Origin: Lineolata rhizophorae
Lineage: Eukaryota; Ascomycota; Dothideomycetes; Lineolatales; Lineolataceae
Reading direction: 5' to 3'
Length of the DNA: 64,000 nucleotides
Assembly (NCBI GenBank): GCA_010093515.1
Contig: MU001670.1
Span: forward strand, 331,793-395,792
A program made the position numbers and the translations under genes. The notes beneath the pieces were generated by a model. It searched no databases, was not told the DNA's origin, and was given only the letters and a program-made list of their open reading frames with translations. This document shows positions 1-11,587 of the stretch, piece after piece; position 1 is the stretch's first letter; every line of letters begins with the position of its first letter.

Positions 1-2
1 GC

Positions 3-71
3 GATACTCCAAGAGCTAGAGATCATGATGATACCCAAGCTGATGAAATTGCTTCAAAATTGATGGAGTAA
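3..71 (+). CDS. possible 3' end of an ORF entering from the left edge
   Basis: An open frame runs in from the window edge and ends in TAA at 69-71, giving about 22 residues rich in Asp/Glu that end in SKLME. It could be the C-terminus of a gene lying mostly outside the window. I do not recognise the family, and so short an open stretch can arise by chance, so this is only a flag for whoever holds the neighbouring sequence. Confidence 0.2.
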   Translation, partial: DTPRARDHDDTQADEIASKLME

Positions 72-2634
72 TGAGAGAATTTGTGGTGGTGATGATGGAA
101 GCTGACCGACCAGGGGGTCTGACCGACCAGGGGGTACTACACGTTAGCCGTTGTGGCTTGTTCGTTTAGGATAATAATCAGCTGAATGGAACTTTAAACT
201 ATGATATGTCTACTCTGTAGCTGCTTGAGAATACGTGCTGATCTACCATTGGTCGCCCAAGCATGACGGGACGAACGACTCCTCTTGCAAGCATTATCAT
301 ATACAGTGGAAGATAAGCATTACAGTGGGGTTATCAGCGGTATGTATGGGCAAAATATGTGCATATTTCGTATTGGTTAGCTAGAATGCTACTTGCAAGG
401 TAAAGTAAACCGGTTCAGCCCATGTCGAGTACGGTGGCTAATACCTTGCTTGCACATGTTAGGGAGTACAATAGTACGTAGTATAACTCAAGACATCAAT
501 CAAAGTCTTAGTTTAATTAGGCGTTGTAAGTCTCTAGAAGACAAATTAACAGCCGCGCGCGAGCCACGTCCCCAAGTAAGTTATGTGTCTCCTGCTTGGT
601 AGGCCATGGCAATCGCCTCACTAGTTTTCATGCCGACTAAGTCTTCCGAGGCTCCACTATATGCGAGTATTTCTCTCTGAGTCATAACCAGAGCCAGTAG
701 CTCTACAACACGATCCGCGAAACCAAGATAGCGACTAAGAGCTTAGCGCCGAGCAGAGAAGAACGAATCCGAGCCGGATAAGGAGGCGCTTTCCGGTGAA
801 GCTCGTCGGTGGGAGAGAAGTGAAGGCGATCACTCATAGTGCAGCCGTGAGACATTTTCTGCCTCGTTGGGATTATAGTGCTGCTGTGCTATCGCGATGG
901 CGAAGTGGTCTCGCTGGCCGCCTAGCGTCCATGATTTTAGTGGGTGGGGTATTCGTATTTGCAGTAATGTTCTTTAACCCCAGGAGCTTGATAATTGCCA
1001 ATCGACCGGATACTCAAAGAGGATATCCAGAACATATTGATATGGTGATGTGAAGAAGGGGCTTATCTTCTCAAGAAGCTACCATGTGCCCGCTACCATG
1101 TGCCCGATCCCTAATTTCCGTATCTTCTAGGCCAGGCAACAAAGAAATAAGCCCAGCCCATGGCAGTATGTCCGACGAATGGCTGTTATCGCGAAAGGAC
1201 CTGAAAGCCTTGATCTACTCATTCGGCCTCGTATCTAAATTTTGAGGCAGAGATAGTTCCCCGCGTACAGCGCGTGGCCGCTTTAGTGCGAAACTACGGC
1301 TGTGGTGTACGCCGAGGCAGAGAGGATTTTCGGACCATGTCAACGAAGATTTTGTGCATAAAGCGCATAGATATGGTACTTGGCAGGCAAATCTACGGAA
1401 ATAAGATTGATGATTGCAGCGCAAATAAGTGTCAGATTTTAAGGGCAGGGGGAAAAGTTCGAATGTTTCAGACTATGATTTGTAAACGTAGGGGTACATT
1501 GACACGTCTGGATTTCGGCTGAAAGTTGACACTTCGATCATATAGGTAGTCAAGGAAGTCTAGCAATTCGGAGGTCTTCATTTGAGATTGAAAAGCGAGA
1601 GTGTAACCTTTCGCTTTCGTAATTTCAACATTTTTATTCATCGAAAAATTCAAATATTTCTACATGTCATCATTTATTCATTGAGTTTGAGCCCTTGAAT
1701 ATTGCTATTTGCTCCGGATTGCCCACGTGAAGTTGAAGCATTGACTATGTACGGAGTACATAGCCCACTCAACCCCTACGAGTCGCGCATACATAATAGT
1801 TACTTCCAAATGTTTCTATTCCACGCCTATGGCCGAATGTTCTGGGTGCTTGACCGCCTGAGATCCAGCTCAGCCTTCATCTGTCGTGCGCCTCGAGGCA
1901 CGTCACCTGTCAATGAACACCTGAGTAGCATGAAGGTCAGCACGTTCTAGACATCGTGACCTTTTGCCGTCGAACGGTGAAGGTATCCCAGAGCACTGGA
2001 CCTGCCAAAGATCGATTCGCCTTTCGGCTGTGTAAGGTATGCCTTGAGCGTCCTACGAGGCGGTCCCAGCGGTAGGGCTGCCTGGTCGGGGGGCAGTGCC
2101 GAAGACCGAGGCACGATTGGCCAGCTGGGAATTGTGGCGGTGGCCACATTCTGCCACGAGGCTTTGTACATAGACCAAGTGACCAATTAGAAGAGCGAGG
2201 CTATGCTAGCTTCGCCCACGGTAACCGACGGAGTTCTCTGCACAGAAGGTAGTGCTCCTTTCGCAATTTGGATCATGATATTGCGTGCCGCAGACAGCCC
2301 AAACAACCCCACACTATCGCGACAGGCGCTTGCTGCCGACAAGGCAGATTCTGAGGATGCCCGGTTGTCAACCTCGCGTGTTTGAAATCATGGCCATGGT
2401 GAAGTATAAAGAGAAACCGCGGACGCATCCAGACGCGCTTCTGTCCTGCTCTACAAGCCTACCAACACCAGTGAAGACACTGCAGACCCATCACCTTTCG
2501 GTGGTACCGACTTTCTAAACCCAACCCAGTTTGCTGCAGACACGTGGAGTCACCACTACCAGTGTACCACGGTTTGCACCCACGCACGTACCCGCGCAGC
2601 ACTCAGCCGAGCCATTTACCACATTTGAGTTCCC
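72..2634. other. gene-poor interval
   Basis: No reading frame here has a recognisable domain or plausible splice structure; the longest are under 115 codons. Two short tandem duplications are visible: a 17-nt unit (CTGACCGACCAGGGGGT) at 102-135 and a 14-nt unit (GCTACCATGTGCCC) starting at 1078. A perfect inverted repeat with 8-nt arms, CTATGTACGGAGTACATAG, lies at 1745-1763. The last few hundred bases should contain the promoter of the downstream von Willebrand gene. Confidence 0.5.
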
Positions 2635-3764
2635 ATGGCCACCTCCATTTCCGTTCTTCCCCGAACCTGCTCTACCTGCAGCCACTGCTCCGCAGACATG
2701 AACCGCAGGAACAGCTTCCTCGGCAAGATATCGCGAAAGTTTGGCAGCAGTTCCAGCAACGCGAGCAAGGGTCCCAACGAGGACGCGTCTCCCAAGCGGA
2801 AGTCCTTTGGCTCCGTGCTATCTCCTGGCCGCAGCAACGATTCCACTCGCTGGACTCCTGGCATGTCTACGCGTCGCCCTAGTAAGTCCATTCTATATAT
2901 CAAACATTTCTCTGCCGGAGGATCTGGGCACTGACATTTCGCCAAGATCGAGCCGGAATGAATGCTTTTACCACGCCGTCCAACGAGCCGCCGCCGGCGT
3001 ACACGCCAAACCCGGCGCCTGGCACTTCTGCATCGGGTCCCGCTGCGAGTACTAGCAGGCCTTCTGCGGCGGCCACGGCGCACATGACGGACGACCGTTA
3101 TGATTTCCTGAAGACTTTCGATACAATCGTTGTCATCGACGACTCTGGCTCCATGGCCGGTCGTTCCTGGCGCGAGACCGCTGGCGCGCTCGAGACCATT
3201 GCGCCTATTGTGACCACCTACGACTCCGACGGTATCGATATCTACTTCTTGAACGCGCCGGACAAAGATGTCTTCCACAACGTCACAGTTGCGTCTACCG
3301 TTCGCGAGATATTCTCCACCGTGAGGCCGACCGGCGCTACCCCGACGGGCCAGCGCTTGAACTCTATCCTGAAGAAGTACTTCGCCGCCCTGAGCGCAAA
3401 TGAGGACATCAAGCCCCTGAACATCATCGTCGTCACGGACGGCGTCCCGACCGACGATCTCGAGAGCGTGCTCGTCTGGGCGGCTAAGAAGCTTGATTCG
3501 ATCGGCGCGCCCGCTTGGCAGGTTGGTGTGCAGTTCTTCCAGGTTGGCAATGAGATGGGCGCGGCACAGCATCTGCAGCAACTGGACGACGAAATGCGCA
3601 TTATTGCCAATGGCCCCGTAAGGGATATCGTCGATACTGTACCTTTTACAGGCCAGAACGGTAGTGCTCTGAATGCAGATGGTATCTTGAAGGTTGTTCT
3701 TGGTGCAGTTCACAGGCGTCTCGACCGCACTACGGGCGCTCTGCATCGTACCGATATCGATTAA
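2635..3764 (+). CDS. von Willebrand factor type A domain protein
   Basis: Two exons, 2635-2881 and 2947-3764, separated by a 65-nt intron (donor GTAAGT, branch CTGAC, acceptor AAG) with matching phase, give 354 residues. The first ~85 residues are basic and Ser-rich (RRNSFLGKISRKF), followed by a Pro/Ala/Ser linker. A VWA domain covers about residues 140-340. It has a complete MIDAS-type metal site: DDSGS near residue 147, a TPTG threonine segment and VVTDG. VWA domains bind protein partners through the chelated metal; the partner is unknown. There is no signal peptide or membrane segment, so it is probably cytosolic. An in-frame ATG at 2698 would remove 21 residues and is an equally plausible start. 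The gene converges on the amidase. Confidence 0.85.
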
Positions 3765-4300
3765 GCAGGCTCAAGGATAGTTAGTATCTAGGACCAAGTT
3801 ATTATTTCCACGTATTTTTATTCCTCTTTGCATGCTCCACTCAAATTGCACAAACGGGTCTCTAGAAACGTCTATTGGTCAAGCGCTCGCAAACACCCTA
3901 TGTGGACAAAGCAGCAGCTTCCGGCGAATCAATCAAACACAAATCCTTAGTTTTTCTTTTCTTTCTTGTCCTCCCTGACTTACAAATTTTCTTTATCCAT
4001 TTCCTGAAGTTGCAAGGAGGAATAAGCATGTTGATACCTTCCCGACTCTCAGAAACATAGGTCAGAGCATAGACGGAGAAAAGGTCACATTTAGTCTTAG
4101 CTCCTAGTGCCTGCTCGATTATCCCTTACTTTCTTAGGTACCTAATTACAATGGCTTCGTCAAATCGGCACGCCATCCAACATAATTGAACCGCTGCTGC
4201 GCCACCTCCGCACACTACTGCATGCACCATGACCTGCTCTAGCGCATTCCCCACACCCATGCCCTCGGGACAACCAAGCCGCCCGCGGCCACAGCCGGCT
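3765..4300. other. intergenic, convergent 3' ends
   Basis: This is the shared 3' flank of the VWA gene (+) and the amidase gene (-). It is AT-richer than the neighbouring CDSs. I see no gene or repeat in it. Confidence 0.5.
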
Positions 4301-6341
4301 TCATAGCCACAGCACCGGCACGTTCTTCTCCATGTACCCGTACCAATTCGGCAGCGTGCGCTTCAGCGCTGTGCCCGAGCTAAACTGCAAGTCCTCGATG
4401 GCGCTCGCCCACCGCACTAGCTCGGCCTCGCTCCACGCGGTCCCCATGAGCGCCAGCCCGAACGGCATGCCCGTGTCGCCGTGCACGCCCGCCGGCAGCG
4501 TCACCATCGGGTAGCCCGCCTGGGCCGCCACCTGGTACGTCTGGCCGACGTCGGGCGGGACGAGCAAGAGGTCGACGGGGCCGCCGTCGCCGGCGCCGTC
4601 GGCGTTCGCCAGCGCGCCGTCGACGCCGCGCTCGCGCGTCGCCGACTGCGTGAAGGCGAGCGCCTGGTAGTAGGTGGCGTCCATGCGGCCGCGCGAGGCC
4701 TGGCTGGCGAGGAAGCCGTCCTGGCCGGAGTAGAAGGCGGGCAGGCCGCGGGGCCAGGGGTGGCCGCCCTCGGTGCCGTCGTTGGCGTAGTTGTACGCCA
4801 CCATGTCGTCGAGCGAGCGGATCGCCGTGTTGGCCAGCTCCGACAGGTAGGACGCGATGTCGTTGTAGAAGTCGACCTTGACGACGGTGTACTCGGACTC
4901 GTTGGCGCGGCCGCGCGTGCCGCCGTAGTCCCAGTCCCACCCGTCCGGGCTGATGGTCTCGGCGCGCGAGGGTATCTCGGTGCCGTTGATGATGGTGGCG
5001 CCCGCTGAGGCGATCAGCTCGACCAGCTCGAGCAGCGTCGCTTGTTGCGCGGCGTCGGCGTAGACCCAGAACGACTCCCAGGGGATGCCGAAGCGCGCCG
5101 TCGCGAGCGCGTCCTTGCCGGTCAGAAACCGGGCGTAGCCTCCCTCGGGCACGTGGCCCGTCTGCGCGAGCGTGTAGTTGTCCCTGCCGTCGACGCCGTA
5201 GATGCCGTCCAGCGCGTACGTCGCGTCGCGCACCGTCTTGCCGAACGTCCCGACCGTGTCCTGGTGGACGCTCTCCGGCACGACGCCCGCGCGCGACGTG
5301 AGCCCCACCGTCGGCTTGATGCCCACCACGGCGTTGCGCTCCGCCGGGCTGATGACGCTGCCGTCCGTCTCCGTGCCCAGCGCGAACGGCACCACGTTGG
5401 CCGCCACGGCCGCGCCGCTCCCACTGCTGCTGCCGCCCGGGTTCAGCGTCAGGTTGTACGGGCTCCGCGCCTGCCCGCCCCGCGGCGAGTAGCCTTCCGA
5501 GTAGTTGTTGCTACGCATGTCGGCCCACTCGCTCAGTGTCGCCTTGCCGAAGAGCAGGGCGCCGGCTTGGCGGAGCAGCGCGACGACGTGCGCGTCTCGG
5601 GGCACGACCGAGCCGAGTAGCATCCAGCTTCCTGCTGTTGTTTCCATCTTGTCTTTCGTGGCGATATTGTCTTTGACGAGGTAGGGGATCCCGTGGAGAG
5701 GTCCGCGGACATGTCCTGCAGCACGTTCGGCGTCGAGAGCGGTGGCGATTTGAAGCCAGTCTGGGTTGATTTCCAAGACCGAACTGTGAAAGTCGTCACG
5801 TAGGGCATCTGAAATGTTGAATCGCGGGAAATGCTCTATGAACGCCGAGACACCTAAACAGCTGTCTGGAAGATTTCTCAGTGTCATAGAGAATCGCACC
5901 GCAACTTAAGATTCCATTCAGCCCCTACGTGAGAAGAATCAGCTCAGAGGTCCCAAATCTCTCCGTCGCGGCTAGGGATTTCCGAAGAGTATGGCAAATG
6001 AGCATTTTCACTCACTTAATGTACTCATCAGTCTGATACACCCTGTTTAGATAGCACAGGCCCAGCTGCACCGACGTCAACAACCCGTTGCTCATTGCGT
6101 CTTGCAGCTGGTCGATTGTGGCCTCCTCAAGTGTCACACCATTACAGTCTTCCATTGGGAATAGAGCCGGTGTGTTGGCACTTTCCATCGGAGGGAATTC
6201 GATCGGATACGGCTCCTCCAGCGGGTCGACACCAAGTACGCATTGCGTCTCGTTGTCCGCGCCGCAAGAGGCCGTTCCTGAAGACGCGAAGACGAGCAAT
6301 TGGGCCAGAAGAACGACCGAGGAAAGCTGCTGCCACGCCAT
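4301..6341 (-). CDS. secreted amidase-signature family hydrolase
   Basis: Two exons on the minus strand: 6341-6016 and 5783-4301. The 232-nt intron has donor GTGAGT and acceptor CAG, and the join (YLNRVYQTDEYI/NSVLEINPDW) restores the family consensus; total 602 residues. Residues 1-24 form a signal peptide (hydrophobic LLAQLLVFA core), so it is likely secreted or vacuolar. The Ser-Ser-Lys triad of the amidase signature family is visible: Lys146 in IPYLVKDN, Ser227 in GGSSSGSG and nucleophile Ser251 in ETDGSVISPA. The 24-residue spacing of the two serines matches the family. The family hydrolyses C-N bonds of amides; the substrate cannot be told. An alternative in-frame acceptor at 5877-5878 would add 31 residues not typical of the family. 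Confidence 0.88.
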
Positions 6342-7391
6342 GTTCTAGTATCCCAAAGCGATGGACCCGAACTTCTACGTGTGAGATCCAATGGCGCGGA
6401 ACCGGAAAGACGGCGGCCGTGGACGGGGGGTTTGGCACCGGGTTTTGTAGCTCTCGCAGCTACACGAGCCCCAGTGAGGGAATCGGGGCCCTGTAGAGTG
6501 GGTGTCCCGTCATGGTGCCTGATAGCTGCGGGAAGATCATGCAGGCTGACGCATGCGATCGCCAGCCGGACGGGTAAGCAGAGCGCTTGAAGAGTTCTAC
6601 AGTACAACCGGCTCGCTAGCCGAGCAGGGAAGCTCGAAAGTTCGGGGAGGCCGGGGTTATCGGACCTCGTATCGATCAGCAGCCTGGCCCGTAAAGTGGG
6701 CAACTTCGATTTGCTGTGATATTCGAATCTACGATATATTATTTGACACTGGCTACGATAATTTTCGGCTTTCAAATTTGCATCTACCGGTAGGACCTGA
6801 AAATCGTTTCGCTGGTTTTGCTTTGCTTTATCCTTGTCGTTTGTAGGACCACCGTTGGACCACAAGGCTTTATAGTCTTCAAGTGACTACCTATACGGCC
6901 GTCATTCATCCTCTTCACCTCTTAGCCGGGTGCATTTAGTCAAACTTCTGAATAAAGCGAGTGAGATAGGAACGTTCGGATGCATGGGCCAGCTAGTACC
7001 TATGTGTCCTGCTGATAATGATTCGGAGATCGGACTGCATGCACCCCACACTCAAATACGGCAATGCAGGCAACACGCTCAGTAATAAGCAGCCAGGACC
7101 TTACCGACGCCATGGTCAATGGACTTTTCGATGGGCGGATAAGCCCTACGGAGCACCCCCATTCTCGCAGATGGTGTGGCTGGAGTTTGAGCAGGGATTG
7201 TGTTGCCAAGGCGCGCTATATACGTGCTGCGCCTCGATCAGCCTCACGCCAGGCGGCGACTGAACTAGACAACTTCCAAGGTGACTACACCCAGTAGCAT
7301 CGTAGGGAGCAGCTCAGCTTCACTGAGACTTGCACTTTGGAAGTCGCCTCTCGTAACGTTTCTCCACCGCTATGACTTCCTTTTCTAGTTA
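6342..7391. other. intergenic, amidase 5' flank
   Basis: No recognisable coding sequence. Frames overlapping the first amidase exon are shadows. The stretch must include the amidase promoter, but no convincing TATA element was picked out. Confidence 0.4.
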
Positions 7392-7604
7392 CTGCAGACC
7401 GTAGCATGCGGCCGCCTCGGAGACACAGTGAGAAGATTCATTCAAGCCGGTGTAGACCTCAACGCTCAAGGCGGCCGACTGGATGCTGGGCTTCAAGCGG
7501 TAGCGTTGACAAGCCGCATGCATGTTGGAAGCCAATCGCTTGAAGTTGGTGCTGACGGCGTATTCAAGTCGGACATTAGGGCTGCACATTCTAAATCACG
7601 GTAG
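7392..7604 (+). pseudogene. ankyrin-repeat gene relic
   Basis: An open frame of about 70 codons without its own start reads as roughly two degenerate ankyrin repeats. The first contains ACGRLGDTVRRFIQAGVDLN, followed by AQGGRLDAGLQAVALT. The second contains LEVGADGVFKSDIRAA. This is the style of the long fungal ankyrin arrays of NACHT/ankyrin proteins (GADVNAQGG...ALQAA). No flanking repeats, start codon or partner domain are visible, so it looks like a leftover piece of a lost or decayed gene. The identification rests on pattern similarity only. Confidence 0.5.
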
Positions 7605-8087
7605 GCATTGTCGATGAGAATCTTGCAGAGCAAATGCTTCAAGCCAGTGCCGAGCATGATGCGATTGGCCGTAGCAGTCTTTTGGTGTAACCTAGAGCAA
7701 GGGATTGTGGGGCTATCACTCGAATATAGATTCAGCAAGCAAACTAGGGATAACAGCCGTTAACCGAATATAGTCAATGCAAAAGTCTATAGTAGAAGAT
7801 AATAGACACTTAACGAGCGAGTTCTGTGGTTATTGTAATAAGATTGCACGACCTAAATACTCTACAAGCCAAGAAATGATTAGAACTTAGGTGATTACCT
7901 GAGGACTACAATTTCGTCCGTTGCACGACGCAACCTTAATGATCAACATATTCTACAGAAACAAACTTGTGTGTGGCCTAAAGGCTTACAATTTTCTTCT
8001 TGTTCACAAAGAGCCACGAGACTGAGAGTTGCCTCTATGGTTGAGTTCCACACCGCCCCTTTCCACAAAGATCTAGACTGAGCAACA
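7605..8087. other. intergenic, AT-rich
   Basis: AT-rich spacer between the ankyrin relic and the first gag-like frame. No coding sequence was recognised. Confidence 0.4.
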
Positions 8088-8876
8088 TCATTCTTCTTCA
8101 AAACCGTACTGCCATTCCTCTCCTCCGCACCTAGCAATCTCCTTCCCTTTCCCAGAAGCGCCGCGTAACGCAAGGAAGCAGCGATAACAGCAAAGCCCGG
8201 CTGGGATATTTTCCAAGCTGGTGTCTGGTGTAGGCATCGCTCCACCCTCGCTGTTTTCTATTCCAGCCGCAGCAGTACTAGTCCCTATCCCAACCGGGTT
8301 GTCCGATTGCGCCTTACGCTTCTCCATTGACCGTGTAGTACGTCTGGTGGACTGGGGTGCGTTGAGGACTGGCTGCTCCTCGTTGTGCGACGGAGCAAGC
8401 ATAGTGGAATGAGCTCCTCCCATGGGTTGCGGCGCATTGTGGATTGGCTGCTCTTCATAATGCGACTGAGGAAGCATAGTGAACCAAGATCCTTCGTTAT
8501 CTTCCAGACATGTCTCGCTCGTAACCTCCGGGTACTTGGAACCGCATTGCTCGGCCAAACTATCGTAGACTTCCTTGGCGGAGACCATCCCCTCGACTCT
8601 GAGCATAGTTATGGGAACGTCGCGAATGGAGCTGAGTATGATGTGCATTGCTACGTCGTTCCTCCGATGGACAACCCACCCATCTTCGCGGACCACCCCA
8701 CCCGCCTGATGCCTGAATTCTTCCGGTACGCTCAGATCATCAATGTGGTAAGGGCTGAAGGTCAAGGCATGGTGGGCGAAGCCACTGAGGTAAAGTTTTC
8801 GCTTGATTGCCTGGGACCACTCCTCAAAGTCTTGGATGCCTTCAGATACAGGTGGGTGAAACGAGTGTTGGAACAT
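8088..8876 (-). mobile_element. LTR/Copia gag-like open frame 1, no pol seen
   Basis: A single frame of 262 residues from an ATG at 8876; the open frame reaches 8975, but the upstream part has no ATG and contains a splice-donor-like GTAAGT. The N-terminal half resembles the UBN2/Copia-type gag domain: a DFEEWSQAIKRKLYLSGF start, a central EDGWVVHRRNDVAMHIILSS block and a SAKEVYDSLAEQCGS block matching the family's Trp/Asp-Ala/TAxExWxxL pattern. The C-terminal half is Gln/Pro/Ser-rich and carries a 25-residue unit twice in tandem (about 8355-8505). No protease, integrase, reverse transcriptase or terminal repeats were recognised nearby. It is either the leftover of an old LTR element or a co-opted gag gene; its age cannot be told by eye. 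Confidence 0.45.
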
Positions 8877-9607
8877 CCTACAGCGATTGTCGTAGGCGTT
8901 GCGACTTGGGGTCGGCAGTTGGTGAGCTTTTGCATCTTTATAAAGTGTGCGGTAGACTAGGAGGATACTTACCACGCGGAGTCTACCAACTGATTGTTAG
9001 TGACAAAGCCCACGTAGAAAATTCAAGCCTTCTTCCGTTGGACGGGTGCTTTGTGCTTGCCATGAACGATACAAGGGGAAAGCTGTTTGCCCGTCCAAAG
9101 TCGACGGGGCTGAAGGAGGACTTCGCTTCAACAAACGAGAGGTATTAACCACGTTGATATTTGAAAGCCGCCAGCCCTTATGGGCACACAAACACTTGAA
9201 GCCGAGTGAAGTTTACGCCGTCCCTGCATATAAGGCTGAAAGCCAGCGTGTTACCAACATTTCAACAACACTAAAATGACATGATTAATGGCTTGGCGTC
9301 CTTTCTTTGCATATTACACAAGCCCTGAGTGGAGTGCCATCCAAGCCAGCATTGGGTACTGAGGAGATCGCACCCCCTTGTTGCATAAAGGTTATTCTAC
9401 AATTTGTCTACAAGAAGCAATCGAGCAGAATGCAGCTATGTTGCAAGCACTAGACTCTACCATGTTATATTGGAGCTGTCCGTTTAATAAATTTCATTCT
9501 TCTATGGTATTTAACACCGCAGACCTATTGCTAGGAGGTATAGCTAATACTACGCAATGCTTTTGCTGTCGGCACCCAAGGATTCGAGAGCCATTCATTG
9601 GTATTCT
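8877..9607. other. spacer between the two gag-like frames
   Basis: No gene recognised. No obvious long terminal repeat is visible by eye. Confidence 0.35.
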
Positions 9608-10252
9608 TCAATACCAGACTACCGTCCCGTCCATCTCAGCAAAATTGTTGTTAGGCTCCTGATATTCGCCAGGAACGCGGTTCTGAAAGTCGTCCTGGAA
9701 ATTATCCTTGCGGGACGACGCGCGAGTGAAATGAGTTCTGCTAACATAGGCTTTCGGTACCGTATCCCAGGATGCGACTTGCGCCTCCATGCTGGCTAGA
9801 GGCTGATATCCAAGAGCATTTGCCGACGATGCTTCCCGGAACTCTGGATGTATGAACAAATCGGGGTGGATGTCCGGCAGCGGTAGTGGTCCGGCTTTGT
9901 CAAAATCAGGGTGGTCTGGTCCATAAAGGCTGGTAATCTTGCGCATCACTTGGGAAGGGGCGACGAGATGGGCCACCTGGTGAAAGAGATCTTCTGCTTG
10001 CGGGAGCAAGGTGTCGAGGAGAGACAGAAGGGCTTGATCATTGTCCTTATGAACCACCCAACCGTCCGGTCGCACGATTCCGTCCCGCTGCGCAAAGACG
10101 TCCACAGACTCGGGCAGTTCGTCAAGCCTGTATGCCTCGAAAAGAAAGGGTTCTATATGGCCTTCTTCCTTGAACCCATTGTAAACTAGGGCACTCCAAC
10201 GACTGAAATAGGCGGCGCCATGGAACTTCTCCAGTTTCAGCCTCCAAGTCAT
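9608..10252 (-). mobile_element. LTR/Copia gag-like open frame 2, no pol seen
   Basis: An uninterrupted frame of 214 residues from an ATG (MTWRLKLEKFHG). It shares the plan of the frame 0.7 kb downstream on the same strand: an opening Trp segment (FSRWSALVYNGF), a RLDELPE motif, then RPDGWVVHKDNDQALLSLLD, corresponding to REDGWVVHRRNDVAMHIILS in the other. The two look like diverged copies of one gag-like gene. The tail is Asn/Gln-rich and short. No pol domain or terminal repeats were seen. It could be a relic or a domesticated gag; the family call rests on the shape of the motifs. Confidence 0.42.
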
Positions 10253-11587
10253 CTTGAGCTCGCGCAGGTTGGACGCACGCCTCTGTTTGCTCCAGAAGTT
10301 AGCGCAATTCGCCCAATTACCATAGTTTTCTCATCTTTGCTCGTACCTTTAAGACATCAAATCGAGGTACAGTGTACTAGTTGTTTGCGACGGTCGCGGT
10401 TGGCACGCGAAGTGCAGAAGTGGAAGCGTACGGGAGAAGGGAAGAATGAACCAATCCGAAGGATGTGTCGAGGGAATCTGCAGTAGCTTGGATGAATGCT
10501 ACCACAGATTCAGATTTCTGGAATAGATCCAAGACTGCTAGAAGTTATCACTCTAACTTAGCTATTTGGCATTCTGGACACCTAGTGCTACAAATACTGT
10601 TCGTTGTGGTCAGTGGGGCCGCCGAGACCATTTACCAGGTTACCGGATAGCACGCTTCTCGACGGCAATTTGGCTACCTAGGGCGATCTAACAGAGAGAT
10701 CATTTGCATGCTACTAAAAGAGCTTCGTATTTTGCATAAATTTAAGAATCTGTGATATTACGTTTATGGGAGTTGACAAACATACGGTATTCCACTTAGA
10801 GTATATCGCAGCACCCTTTTGCCTAGCTATTTCCTCAATAACACAGGACAGCCGAGATTCAAAGCTACAGGGGTGATTGCAAAGCACATAAATATAAATT
10901 GTGTAACTCTATATAGAGCGCATGGAAAATACATCACATAAATATAGTGTGGCGTCATTGCTAAGCTGCAACGTCAAAATTTTGCACTATCACGAACAAG
11001 TGAGTATGTGATTTGGAGCGCATAGGAACCCAAGCGCATCTTTACTTTTAGGGGAAGCTTTAGTCGCAACAGTATTGTGTGCTCACGTTCTATGCCACCC
11101 AAGCACCTATGCCGTAGAAAAGTCCGACTTGAACCCTCGGCTTGGACGTAAGTAAGTACTGCTAGATGGCCGAAGCAAATCAATACCAGTAGCCGTCACG
11201 TTCAGCACATGGAGCCTTTCAACATCGGTTCAAAGCAATCCGTAACTTTACCTTGTTGAATGTCTAAAAGTGCTTTGGTGGAAAGCAGAACAATCCCTGT
11301 CACCAATCCGCCGTCCAGTTTTACTCCACTACCACCTACAGCCTACATTGACACGACGCCGCCCTAGTGATGTATATACATGTCGAGAAGCCCAAAAACA
11401 AGACGAGCACTATGGCCTTCGTACCCTCTAGCAAAATCAAAAAAAAAAAGGAAAAAAAAGCAAACAAGCATGTTCAGCTAACCGTCTCAACCACGAATAC
11501 CTTGCTCCCGACCCAGCCAACAAGCCCACCCCACACAAACCAGCCAGCCCCAAGCCCATCTCATCATCCACCGCCCCACCACGCACC
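10253..11587. other. intergenic, partly AT-rich
   Basis: No recognisable gene. Roughly 10650-10980 is AT-rich and holds the word CACATAAATATA twice (near 10887 and 10934). The last ~230 bases form the 3' flank of the gelsolin-repeat gene and include a purine-rich A/G tract around 11438-11465. Confidence 0.4.

Noticed and set aside
1947-2186. 79-codon minus-strand frame rich in Pro/Ser/Arg
   Set aside because: No recognised family and no supporting start context or splice partner.
2616-3746. 376-codon minus-strand frame opposite the VWA gene
   Set aside because: Arg-rich shadow; the plus-strand frame has a complete MIDAS motif and consistent intron.
6134-6865. 243-codon minus-strand frame overlapping the first amidase exon
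   Set aside because: Different phase from the signal-peptide exon; no domain.
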